Source of the DNA: Olivibacter sp. SDN3
GTDB taxonomy: Bacteria > Bacteroidota > Bacteroidia > Sphingobacteriales > Sphingobacteriaceae
Assembly (NCBI RefSeq): GCF_014334135.1
Contig: NZ_CP060497.1
Coordinates: forward strand, 496,001-560,000
Direction of reading: 5' to 3'
DNA length: 64,000 bases
Shown here: piece after piece, positions 8,352 to 16,608 of the stretch
Layout of the letters: every line of letters starts with the position of its first letter
How positions within the stretch are numbered: the first letter of the stretch is position 1
Made by a program: the position numbers and the translations under genes
The notes under the pieces: generated by a model
What the model saw: only the letters and a program-made list of their open reading frames with translations
The model's database searches: none
Told to the model about the DNA's origin: nothing

Positions 8352-11300
8352 TTAAGGCATCACTAACAGTCTAACCGGTCCTTTTAATCCAGCCTGCATC
8401 AAAGAATCTTCTTTTTTATAAGGGTTTACAATTGTCCACGTCTTTCGTTCGGCTTCGGGCAGATTCAGATCGCCTATCAACCGATTTTTCCAGGTATTTG
8501 CTACGCTGATCTCCACACTGTTTTTTCCAGTTTCCACGTAATCGGAGATATCTATACGATAAGGGGGTGTCCAGAGACCACCCACTTCTTTCCCGTTGAC
8601 TTTCACTTTTGCCATTGCAACAAGCTCACCCAGATCAAGCCACAAACGATTACCGTTCTCCAAAGCTTGCTCTAACTCAAAATCCTGTTGATAATGTGCC
8701 TTCCCAGCAAAATACCGTATACTGTCATTGGGATGTTCATTCCACCATATTAATTGATCTATCCCTGCTGTTATAGCGGATCCGGCAATCGTTGAATCAA
8801 AACTAAGTTTCCAGCCGGTATCCAATGTCGATTCCCGTAATGGCTTTGGAAAATTAACTCCCAGATTGCCTGACTCCTGCGACAACGCTTTACGGAAGAT
8901 AACAAAAGCACTTTCAAAGGGTGCGAGTTGCAATGGCACTTGTATGCCACTGTCCGATGCTTTAAATTCGGGCAAGTCTCTAATGGAACCGTCGATTGCG
9001 TTCCACCATTCTGGCTGTTTTCCCTTTACCCTAAAAATAGGTTCAATGTGTATCGTACTATCCAATTGATTCGATATAAAATATATTTCGCCGTCAGGCA
9101 ATGTCCGGTGGATAAAAAGTGTCGCATCATCTTTATCCAATAGCACATCTGGACGCACCTGTAAGTGCTCAAAAGCTTCCGTCAGATCCATTCCATCTAA
9201 CACAAGGCCTTTACCAACCTTATTCGCTTTTATTTCCTTTCCATCAATATTTCCCCACAATTGTTCTCCGAGTTTCTGCACCTGCTGATCGGCCTGTTCG
9301 CCATGTTGTAAGCTAGGTGATCGCTGTGGTCGGGGTCCCAAAATCGTTCCACCAGCTTTTACCAAATCGCTAATTCTCTCCAATAGTTCCGGCCGCATGG
9401 TCTGCAGTTGAGGAAGTACCAATATGCTATACGATAAACCATCAGGCAGCACAAATTTACCATCCTCCACTTGCAGGCGATTCAATATGATTTCGGCATT
9501 GATATAATCGAAATCATAACCTTTTGGTAGCGAAGGATCTTGCACACCCGTCATTTTAGGCACATCTTCTCCAATGAAGTAAGCCACATCTGCTACATAA
9601 GTTCCTTGCTGGAGCATAAAATTCGCCCGTTTCAAATAGGCGGTAAAATCATCCATGTAATCATACCAGGTATTAAAACGGTTAAATTCGTTACCGAACC
9701 AAGCGTTCACACCAGGCTGCTTATCTTCGTAAGCTTGATGGATATACACATGCAGTAACGTGTTGTTAATTCCTTCGGCAAAAAACCGGTCGCCACGCTG
9801 CTTCATCATTGCAGGGTAACGGCCAAAGGTATTACCAGCAGCAGTAAAAGATTCTGCAGAAACTTTTCGTTTTCCATAGATATGAGCTGCGGAGGAGGCC
9901 GCTCGGTTCTCGATATCACCCAGCTCACCTTCACTCCAAAATTCGCCCCCTACTTCATCTGACTGTCCACCGTATTGTAAGAACTCTCCCGGAAAACCCC
10001 AGTGTCCGTAATTCTCCAGCCAGATGGTAAGTCCGTGTTTATGGCTCACATCCCTTAAACCGCCAACGTATTCATAAGCCACATTATCTGCCACAAAGCG
10101 CCGCAAATCCCACAGAAAGCGATCGGCGTCATCTTGACTTTCCACCACATTTCCATACAGTACGGGTATAAAAGGTAAAGGATCATAACCAAATTGTTTC
10201 TTAAACTTTTCAATAAAATCATCCGTCCAATTTTGCCCGCCCATTTCATAGCTGTCTTGTACCGCCACTTTAAATGTTCGACGATCTTCGGCTGGAATTC
10301 TCCTTAGAATCTCTCCCATAAAAGCGTCAAAATGCTGAATAGCATGTTGATGATTCAATTTGTCTATCTCAAGCCCCGTACCTTCCACAGAGGCAGGTCC
10401 GTTTTTTGCTCCTGTGGGTAGCATTCCCGTTCTGAGCACAACCCATTCACCTTCGGGAACGTCCCAGTTCAACATGCCATCCGAAGATAAATGGTCTGTA
10501 ATATCCAGCACCTCTTCCCGCTGGATAAGATGTTCCCCGCTCACTATTGTAGCCTGTTCTTCCCATTGATAATCGTGCCAATACGGAAGAGGCGTCGGAT
10601 GCATTTTGGCCAAAGATTTTTCCTTGATTCGCTCTACCCTCGGTGTACTCGCTATTTCTACCTCGGCAACACCCGCGTCTTGTGAAACATTTTCAAAAGT
10701 AACCCGGAATTCCCTACTGGCAACCTCCGGAAATGAAACGATCACAGGGGCATATGGCTCAAATCCAACGTTGATTTCGTTATTCGAACGATCGATGGTG
10801 AACTTCTTCAATTGCCGGTATCCGTTATTCTCCTTTATTTCCAACACCACATCCATACGCATATTACGCTTGGCCGGATATACCGTAAAACTACGAGCGG
10901 TATATGGTGTTTGCGATTGGAGGTCAATACGCGTAGGCGCTCCTTCAGGAATCAGCAATTCGGTGTCGTGATTTTTATCGATCAGCTGTTGCAAACCCTT
11001 TAATGTCGGCCGACTTGATAATTGCGGCTTCAGCTCAGACAGGGTCTTGCCGTAATCTTTTGGCGCCCGGAAAGCGACCACTTTTACATCCTCAAAGTCA
11101 CCCGCAGGTTTACCGAGTTTTTCCGAAACCTTTTTAGGCCCGCGAAAAACATTTTCTGACTTCGCTAAGTAGCGCATGGCCTGCTCCGGCTTTACCCAAG
11201 GGCCGCCGGACTGGCTCCATCCCGGACTATTGAACATCCCAATCTCTATATTCAGCTCTGTAGCCTTTTTCAATGCGGCATGGGTGATTTCCCACCATTC

Positions 11301-11612
11301 GTCGGAAAAAAGCTTCACCTCGCCATATTGCGTTTCATTCTCTGGTAGCCCAATATTACCAATAAAGGCCCGGTTGATTCCAACACGCTTCATTGCTTCC
11401 AGATCTTTTTCTACCCCTTCCTTGGATAAATTATCGGAAATCCAATACCAATAAACACTGGTTTGCACGCTATCCGGAGGAGTCTTAAATCCAGCGGCTA
11501 TGGTCGAGAAATCAGGGTTTTCATTGTTCTTACATGAATAAAAACATAGCATCACGCAAAAGGAAATAAAAAACACAACTGGATTTTTATTTAAAAGATC
11601 GGCTTTCATCAT
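8352..11612 (-). CDS. GH106-type alpha-L-rhamnosidase, lipoprotein
   Basis: A 1086-residue protein with a lipoprotein signal (lipobox FYSC, Cys about residue 27), so probably attached to the outer membrane. The N-terminal part SVYWYWISDNLSKEGVEKDL with GINRAFIGNIG is the TIM-barrel opening typical of GH106. Candidate acidic catalytic residues are E456 (QDSYEMGG) and E587 (SAESFTAAG), in the same relative motifs as in the other GH106-like proteins of this window. The C-terminus (GKAHYQQDFEL, KVNGKEVGGLWTPPYRIDI) is the galactose-binding-like beta-sandwich seen in GH106 and GH2 enzymes. The family cleaves terminal alpha-L-rhamnose from pectic glycans. It is transcribed alone or ahead of the SusC pair 556 bases downstream, and is divergent from the SDR gene. 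A degenerate operator-like site lies 59-72 bases before the start. GH106 membership is likely but was judged by eye. Confidence 0.85.
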   Translation of the reverse strand: MMKADLLNKNPVVFFISFCVMLCFYSCKNNENPDFSTIAAGFKTPPDSVQTSVYWYWISDNLSKEGVEKDLEAMKRVGINRAFIGNIGLPENETQYGEVKLFSDEWWEITHAALKKATELNIEIGMFNSPGWSQSGGPWVKPEQAMRYLAKSENVFRGPKKVSEKLGKPAGDFEDVKVVAFRAPKDYGKTLSELKPQLSSRPTLKGLQQLIDKNHDTELLIPEGAPTRIDLQSQTPYTARSFTVYPAKRNMRMDVVLEIKENNGYRQLKKFTIDRSNNEINVGFEPYAPVIVSFPEVASREFRVTFENVSQDAGVAEVEIASTPRVERIKEKSLAKMHPTPLPYWHDYQWEEQATIVSGEHLIQREEVLDITDHLSSDGMLNWDVPEGEWVVLRTGMLPTGAKNGPASVEGTGLEIDKLNHQHAIQHFDAFMGEILRRIPAEDRRTFKVAVQDSYEMGGQNWTDDFIEKFKKQFGYDPLPFIPVLYGNVVESQDDADRFLWDLRRFVADNVAYEYVGGLRDVSHKHGLTIWLENYGHWGFPGEFLQYGGQSDEVGGEFWSEGELGDIENRAASSAAHIYGKRKVSAESFTAAGNTFGRYPAMMKQRGDRFFAEGINNTLLHVYIHQAYEDKQPGVNAWFGNEFNRFNTWYDYMDDFTAYLKRANFMLQQGTYVADVAYFIGEDVPKMTGVQDPSLPKGYDFDYINAEIILNRLQVEDGKFVLPDGLSYSILVLPQLQTMRPELLERISDLVKAGGTILGPRPQRSPSLQHGEQADQQVQKLGEQLWGNIDGKEIKANKVGKGLVLDGMDLTEAFEHLQVRPDVLLDKDDATLFIHRTLPDGEIYFISNQLDSTIHIEPIFRVKGKQPEWWNAIDGSIRDLPEFKASDSGIQVPLQLAPFESAFVIFRKALSQESGNLGVNFPKPLRESTLDTGWKLSFDSTIAGSAITAGIDQLIWWNEHPNDSIRYFAGKAHYQQDFELEQALENGNRLWLDLGELVAMAKVKVNGKEVGGLWTPPYRIDISDYVETGKNSVEISVANTWKNRLIGDLNLPEAERKTWTIVNPYKKEDSLMQAGLKGPVRLLVMP

Positions 11613-11670
11613 TAGGAATTATATGGTAGTTAACAGGCAGCAATTTACATCAATCGCCAAGAATATCTGT

Positions 11671-11684
11671 CCTGCACCTACCTG
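11671..11684 (-). promoter_or_regulatory. Degenerate copy of the cctgtactatcctg element
   Basis: The sequence cctgcacctacctg matches cctgtactatcctg at 10 of 14 positions, including both outer cctg ends. It lies 59-72 bases upstream of the GH106 start at 11612, the same distance at which related elements precede the two ECF sigma genes. It also lies between this gene and the divergent SDR gene, so it could serve either. The match is weak on its own; the position is what makes it worth listing. Confidence 0.3.
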
Positions 11685-11744
11685 TCGATTTTCTAATAAT
11701 TTTTTGAAGATACCATTTATTGTTTTATCTTCAATTCATCAATT

Positions 11745-12515
11745 ATGAGTAATTATCCATCAGTAGTTATCGTGACAGGTGCCGGTATAGGTATCGGTTT
11801 TGAGGTTTGTTGTGAACTTGCAAAAAGTGGCAGTGCCGTCGTACTCAATGACCTATCGAAAGATGTTACCGCCAAGGCGGTGGAAACCATTCAACAGCAA
11901 GGCGGAAATTGCATTGGCGTACCCGGCGATGCATCAGACGCTGCTATTATCAAGAAGCTGATCAACACGGCAGTAAAGCATTTTGGCTACCTATCAGCCG
12001 TTGTGGCCAATGCGGGCATTACAGTTTACGGTGATTTTCTGCATTACAAGAGGGATGATCTACATGAGATATTACAGACCAATATTATAGGAAGTTTTTT
12101 TATTGCGCAAGCAGCGGCTCAACAGATGATCCAACAGGATACAGGTGGCAGCATACTCTTCATGTCGTCGGTTACGGGGCATCAAGCACACAGTAACTTG
12201 GTAGCTTACGGGATGACGAAGGCAGCCTTAGAGATGCTGGCAAAGGGTTTGGTAACGGAGCTCTCCCCTCACCAAATCAACGTGAACGCGGTAGCTCCAG
12301 GAGCTACCCTCACCGAACGCACACAACAGTTTCCCGACTATGAAAAAATATGGTCGAAAGTAACACCCATGGGAAGACCCGCATATACCACAGATATTGC
12401 CAAAACTGCCAAGTTCTTAATATCGGAAGACGCCAGACATATCACTGGCCAAACGCTCATTGTAGACGGCGGCTGGACCTCGGTCAGTCCCCTTCCTCCA
12501 CCCGAGTCCATTTAA
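11745..12515 (+). CDS. SDR-family NAD(P)-dependent oxidoreductase
   Basis: A 256-residue classical short-chain dehydrogenase/reductase. The Rossmann dinucleotide motif TGAGIGIG begins at residue 11, the structural NAG motif is at 89-91, and the catalytic set is S142, Y155 and K159 (YGMTK). The tail HITGQTLIVDGGW is the usual C-terminal signature. Acidic D36 after the second strand (LNDL) hints at NAD preference. No signal peptide, so cytoplasmic. Such proteins include sugar 1-dehydrogenases (for example L-rhamnose or L-fucose dehydrogenases) and 3-oxoacyl reductases; sequence alone does not decide. It is one of the few plus-strand genes, divergent from GH106 and convergent with the FMN-motif protein gene (12 bases between stops). 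A role in sugar oxidation is suggested only by its neighbours. Confidence 0.88.
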   Translation: MSNYPSVVIVTGAGIGIGFEVCCELAKSGSAVVLNDLSKDVTAKAVETIQQQGGNCIGVPGDASDAAIIKKLINTAVKHFGYLSAVVANAGITVYGDFLHYKRDDLHEILQTNIIGSFFIAQAAAQQMIQQDTGGSILFMSSVTGHQAHSNLVAYGMTKAALEMLAKGLVTELSPHQINVNAVAPGATLTERTQQFPDYEKIWSKVTPMGRPAYTTDIAKTAKFLISEDARHITGQTLIVDGGWTSVSPLPPPESI

Positions 12516-12527
12516 GTTCAATAGCCA

Positions 12528-13694
12528 TTAGTTATTGGTTATATCGTGTTCCTCTTCATAACGTGCTAGTAGTTTTCGCGTTTGCTGATCTTCTATGTTC
12601 TTATTGGACAAGACATGATAAGCTTTTAAAGAGACGAAACGGTTGGGGTGTTCTAATAGTCCTGCCATGGTGTCTATCGTCTCCTCTTCAACAGCCTGAG
12701 CGGCATATAAGCCTAACACATCATGGATAATATCCGGGCTCCACGTCGAAAGGTTTTTATTCCATATTTTTTGAGCGGAGATCGACAGGTTTTCTGCCAG
12801 GTTAAATTTACGTAGCAACAATTTTTGCTGTGCATTACTGATCTGCAAGAGCTTATTAGCCAATTGAAGTTGAAATTTTTCAGATTGTAAACTCGCTTTG
12901 TTAATCGCGTTTATACTACGTTCTGAAAGCAGGTAATTATCATCCGAAATATTATCCAATAAAAGTTCTTCTAGCTCCTGCGAGTTTTCCTGCTGAGTGG
13001 ATAGTAAACCTAATGCCCAGATTTTGTCGCCATTGTCCGCACTCCTTAAGATATCTGCCAGCAAAGGCAACGATAGTTGATCAACCGTGTGATTTACCAC
13101 CTCCTGCTTGGTTGATCCGTAAACGTAGTGCCATAATTTGTAGGTAGTATATACGGCTCCGCTCACTACGTGCTGTAACACGTCCGTTCGAGTAGCGCCT
13201 GTTAAGCCATCCAAGACGGTTTTATTACTATCGGCATTCACAATTAGATCTTCCGGAGATAACGTCGCCAATGGCGACAGCGAATCGGCTAAAATTTCAT
13301 TCAAGCGATGGTATTCCTGTTCTGAAAATGGTTCATGGTCTGTCTTACTCAGAAATTCGCCAGGCGGTAGGGCAATTCCCAGATAACGTCCGGTGACATT
13401 CCAATAGATGGATAAATTCAGTGGTCGACATTGTCCGTCAAAACAAACTTCAGCGACTAACTTTCGATAATAACACACTGGTGAACCGCCTTCCTTCAAC
13501 ACCTGATAAAGGGTATCCGGACCTTCAACTTCATCGACGATATATGCTTTTGCCGTCATCAAATCGGCATTCACGGCAATGGGCACCGTTGGTGTCAAAA
13601 AGTAGCGCGTCCACTTTTCCTGTCCAAAAACGTGCGTTGTGGTCAACAAGTGACACAGAAGAATCAGCAGTATATTTTGATAGTTATCCCTCAT
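12528..13694 (-). CDS. Secreted protein with FMN-binding/flavinylation motif and helical repeats
   Basis: A 388-residue exported protein (signal peptide ending HVFGQ). Residues 70-170 contain three cysteines (74, 84, 89), a hydrophobic beta-rich part (SIYWNVTGRYLGIALPPG) and then DGLTGAT at 162-168, which fits the Dxx(S/T)GA(T/S) consensus for covalent FMN attachment by ApbE; T168 would be the acceptor. The motif is followed by VVSGAVYTTYKLW. The second half is all-helical with leucine-rich repeats resembling HEAT repeats (for example PNRFVSLKAYHVLSN). FMN-bind domains are known electron carriers outside the cytoplasm. Here the gene is last in the ECF-controlled operon, 49 bases after the FAD oxidoreductase, so it may accept electrons from it. 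No ApbE gene is in the window. The motif is seen; flavinylation and the redox role are inferred. Without the motif this would be a protein of unknown function. Confidence 0.7.
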   Translation of the reverse strand: MRDNYQNILLILLCHLLTTTHVFGQEKWTRYFLTPTVPIAVNADLMTAKAYIVDEVEGPDTLYQVLKEGGSPVCYYRKLVAEVCFDGQCRPLNLSIYWNVTGRYLGIALPPGEFLSKTDHEPFSEQEYHRLNEILADSLSPLATLSPEDLIVNADSNKTVLDGLTGATRTDVLQHVVSGAVYTTYKLWHYVYGSTKQEVVNHTVDQLSLPLLADILRSADNGDKIWALGLLSTQQENSQELEELLLDNISDDNYLLSERSINAINKASLQSEKFQLQLANKLLQISNAQQKLLLRKFNLAENLSISAQKIWNKNLSTWSPDIIHDVLGLYAAQAVEEETIDTMAGLLEHPNRFVSLKAYHVLSNKNIEDQQTRKLLARYEEEHDITNN

Positions 13695-13743
13695 TAAAAC
13701 GCGTCAAACACTTAATATGACATACATTAACAACATGAACCTA

Positions 13744-15102
13744 TTACTTTGGTACAATTCCCCCGTACTGACTAATCATATCTTGCACATCTATTACAGG
13801 GACGTCCGCAAGAGGTATATCCAGTTTACAGGCCAAAGCTGCCGCTGCGCCGGCGGCCTGCCCCATCCCCATACAGGAAGCCTGCACCCGCAAGGCAGAA
13901 TTCGCCAGGCGGTCGCTACTCAAGCATCTGCCAGCCACTATAAAGTTTCGACTATTTTTAGGAATAAGTGCCCTGAACGGAATAGTGGGAACCATACCTT
14001 CTTCGAGTTGCTTAGGCACTACCCCGTGCGCATCGTGCAAGTCAATGGGATAATACGAATAAGAAAGTGCGTCATCGAATTTGCGCCCGCTGATATAATC
14101 CTCATGCGTAATCTTATAAAGTCCATCGATCCGATACGTTTCGCGTACGGCCACCTCCGTTCGCATCATCCCAATACGCACCTGTTCACAACCGGGCATT
14201 TCCTTAAAAAACCGTAACGTCCTTAAAGCAGACGATCTAGCTTTTATATTAGCTAATGTGTGTGTTTCCGAGGTAGAAGAGTCTGCTCCGGCGATGTGCT
14301 GTGGCGTGGTATCCCCTTTATTATTTAAGAAAGCTCCCAAATTTGTGACCTCCCCTTTCACCAGTTCACCACGTGCTACAGCTGCGGCATATGCTGCTTT
14401 TATTTTTTCCATGTCTAAGCGTTCGGCATCGAAACCCTCGATGGTAAACATCAGCGTACCCGGTTGCGTTTCGGATTCACGAAGCACTGGAAAACCAGCC
14501 ATAGAAGCCACAAAGGCATTTCCCGTCGTATCAATGAGCTGTTTGCATATAACTTCCGTGCTCGTACCTTTTCCCTGCAGAAGCACCTTCCAGTGACCAT
14601 TCTTAAAGGTTGCCGAAACCGGCGTTTCATAGAAACGCAGCTCCACACCTGCCTCCACACATTTTTCTTCCGCTAGCAGCACATAGACTGCCGGATTAAT
14701 GCGTACCTGATGTTTCCAGTGCTGCCTGCCGTGAGGAACTGAAAAATCGGGCAGTACATCGTTGTTCAGCAAAACACTTTCCTGCACAAGCTCCCAACCT
14801 ATTCCACCGATCACTTGCTTCCCCCATGCAAAGAATATTCCGGGAAAAGCGACACCTCCGGTAGTGGTTGTCCCTCCGAGTTGACTGCCACTTTCTACCA
14901 AGATCGTTTGCATACCTGCCCTCCCCGCCTGGATAGCCGCTATGGTTCCCGCTGTTCCACCCCCTACTACCAATACATCAGCTGTCGTTTGCTTTTTCTT
15001 CACCGTATATGGCTGTACATATTCCTCTCCATGCAATAAACCAGGGGTAGCCGCCCCCAAGGATAGCGCGCCTAATCTAGCCAGTAGTGCTCGTCTTTTC
15101 AT
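13744..15102 (-). CDS. Tat-exported FAD-dependent oxidoreductase (FAD_oxidored type)
   Basis: A 452-residue protein. The N-terminus MKRRALLARLGALSLGAATP looks like a twin-arginine signal (RR at 3-4 followed by a hydrophobic stretch), implying export of a folded, cofactor-loaded enzyme to the periplasm. ADVLVVGGGTAGTIAAI (about residues 41-57) is the GxGxxG FAD-binding fold, followed by LVESGSQLGGTTTTGGV, typical of the FAD_oxidored family. The C-terminal block FIVAGRCLSSDRLANSALRVQASCMGMGQAAGAAAAL is also characteristic. Members are common in Bacteroidota PULs but few have an assigned substrate. It follows SusD by 39 bases and precedes the FMN-motif protein, which makes a periplasmic redox pair plausible. 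Substrate candidates are a sugar or uronate hydroxyl of the imported glycan; nothing in the sequence decides this. Confidence 0.85.
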   Translation of the reverse strand: MKRRALLARLGALSLGAATPGLLHGEEYVQPYTVKKKQTTADVLVVGGGTAGTIAAIQAGRAGMQTILVESGSQLGGTTTTGGVAFPGIFFAWGKQVIGGIGWELVQESVLLNNDVLPDFSVPHGRQHWKHQVRINPAVYVLLAEEKCVEAGVELRFYETPVSATFKNGHWKVLLQGKGTSTEVICKQLIDTTGNAFVASMAGFPVLRESETQPGTLMFTIEGFDAERLDMEKIKAAYAAAVARGELVKGEVTNLGAFLNNKGDTTPQHIAGADSSTSETHTLANIKARSSALRTLRFFKEMPGCEQVRIGMMRTEVAVRETYRIDGLYKITHEDYISGRKFDDALSYSYYPIDLHDAHGVVPKQLEEGMVPTIPFRALIPKNSRNFIVAGRCLSSDRLANSALRVQASCMGMGQAAGAAAALACKLDIPLADVPVIDVQDMISQYGGIVPK

Positions 15103-15141
15103 TATGCTATCTATTTTAAATACTAATTTACAGGAAATTTA

Positions 15142-16584
15142 CTAATAGCCCGGATTTTGATCTGTTGACGGATCCAAAGCTTTATTATAATTCATTTCGG
15201 AAATCGGGATGGGCCAAAGTAGGTGCTTGGCCGCCACACTCAACCCTTTCCCTCTTTGAATAAGTTCGTTCACTTTATCTGTCCGTTTCAGTTCCAACCA
15301 ACGTTTCCCCTCATATTGAAACTCGTAACCACGTTCTCTAATGACTAAATCAGTGAACGTATTCGCGTTGTAATCAGTCAGCGAATAATCGACTGCCGCA
15401 TTTGCTACCGCCGGGTTATAACCATAAGCCCTCCTATGCACCTGATTCAGGGCTTCCATCGCTTCAGCGGATACCGTACCTGTTGCCCTTGTAGACGCTT
15501 CTGCAAATAGCAGCAATACATCGGCATAACGATAGATGGGATTATCGTTTCCTCCTCCCCCTTGCTCGATCGCCTGTCGGTCAATAAATTTTGAAGAAAC
15601 AAGCGTATTAGGACCCAAGCCAAAATCCACTGTATCCCATAACTGCTTCCGGATATCACCTTCTTCCCATTCCTGATAATTAGGGTTTTCGGCATTTCCA
15701 TGCACCGCGTATGCACCACCGAAATTGAAATTATTGGTACTCGGATGATTGGATATCCATAAAATATAATTCCCTTGACCGATCTGCCGGGCATATTTTA
15801 AAGCGAAAACTTCTTCCGTTGACGTATTTATTTCAGGTCCGTAAAGATTATTCTGAAAATCCTCTTTTGAGACGATAGGCACTAAACCGTACCTATTGGA
15901 TTGCATGGCTTGATAAGCTCGATCCGCAGCTTCCTCATACCTTTCGAGTTCAAGGTATACATCTGCCAATAAAGCCTTTGCCGACCACCTTGTTGGTCTT
16001 CCGACCTGCGTCTGGACCTCGGGAAGGACTTCTTCACTCATCAACAAATCTGCCTCTATCAATTGGTATACATCGTCGACCGAGCTCTTCGGCAAATCCC
16101 GTTCTTCCATATTCCCTTCGGTGCGTAAGGGTAAAGCTCCCCAGTTGCGCACCAGATTAAAATAGTTAAAAGCTCTTAGAAATCTTGCTTCGGCTACATA
16201 GCTATTGGCGTCTTCAACGCTTATTGCATCACCTTGAGGAGCATGAAAGATGATTAGGTTAGCGTTCCTTATACTGAGATAAAACGCATCCCATAACTCT
16301 GCAACCCGGTTAATATTCGCGTCGTTAAGCCCTTGATACTGACTAATAGGCTCCCAGCTTCCACGTCCGTACATAAAGTCGGAATGACATTCCAAAGTAG
16401 CGTGATAAACCGCCATATTTGAACGTAATGGTGTATAGATACTATTGACACCTGTTTGCACGTCTTCTACGGTATTATAAAAACCATCGAGGTCTACGGC
16501 ACGTGGAGATTCTTCCAATATATCATTACAGGCACTTACAAAAATTGCAAGGATAAATATGCTGTATATAAAATGAGTTCTCAT
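15142..16584 (-). CDS. SusD/RagB-type outer-membrane lipoprotein
   Basis: A 480-residue lipoprotein with lipobox VSAC (Cys about residue 19), then NDILEESPRAVDLDGFYNTVEDVQTGVNSIYTPLRS, a common SusD opening. The helical TPR-like core contains ARFLRAFNYFNLVRNWG, and the C-terminus (ERGYEFQYEGKRWLELKRTD, LLWPIPISEMNYN, final NPGY) is diagnostic. It lies 24 bases downstream of the STN-SusC at 16609-19965 and should be its glycan-capturing partner on the cell surface. It is part of the ECF-regulated unit that ends with the FAD oxidoreductase and the FMN-motif protein, so its ligand is probably the compound that these act on. No sequence feature identifies that ligand. Confidence 0.95.
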   Translation of the reverse strand: MRTHFIYSIFILAIFVSACNDILEESPRAVDLDGFYNTVEDVQTGVNSIYTPLRSNMAVYHATLECHSDFMYGRGSWEPISQYQGLNDANINRVAELWDAFYLSIRNANLIIFHAPQGDAISVEDANSYVAEARFLRAFNYFNLVRNWGALPLRTEGNMEERDLPKSSVDDVYQLIEADLLMSEEVLPEVQTQVGRPTRWSAKALLADVYLELERYEEAADRAYQAMQSNRYGLVPIVSKEDFQNNLYGPEINTSTEEVFALKYARQIGQGNYILWISNHPSTNNFNFGGAYAVHGNAENPNYQEWEEGDIRKQLWDTVDFGLGPNTLVSSKFIDRQAIEQGGGGNDNPIYRYADVLLLFAEASTRATGTVSAEAMEALNQVHRRAYGYNPAVANAAVDYSLTDYNANTFTDLVIRERGYEFQYEGKRWLELKRTDKVNELIQRGKGLSVAAKHLLWPIPISEMNYNKALDPSTDQNPGY

Positions 16585-16608
16585 GACATTACTTTTTTCT
16601 TATTATTA

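Noticed and set aside
10606-10971. 121-codon plus-strand open frame inside GH106
   Set aside because: Lies opposite a well-supported GH106 gene; no similarity to a known protein and no promoter in view.
13717-14217. 166-codon plus-strand open frame
   Set aside because: Lies antisense to the FAD oxidoreductase C-terminus, whose motifs are clear; composition is that of a reverse-strand shadow.
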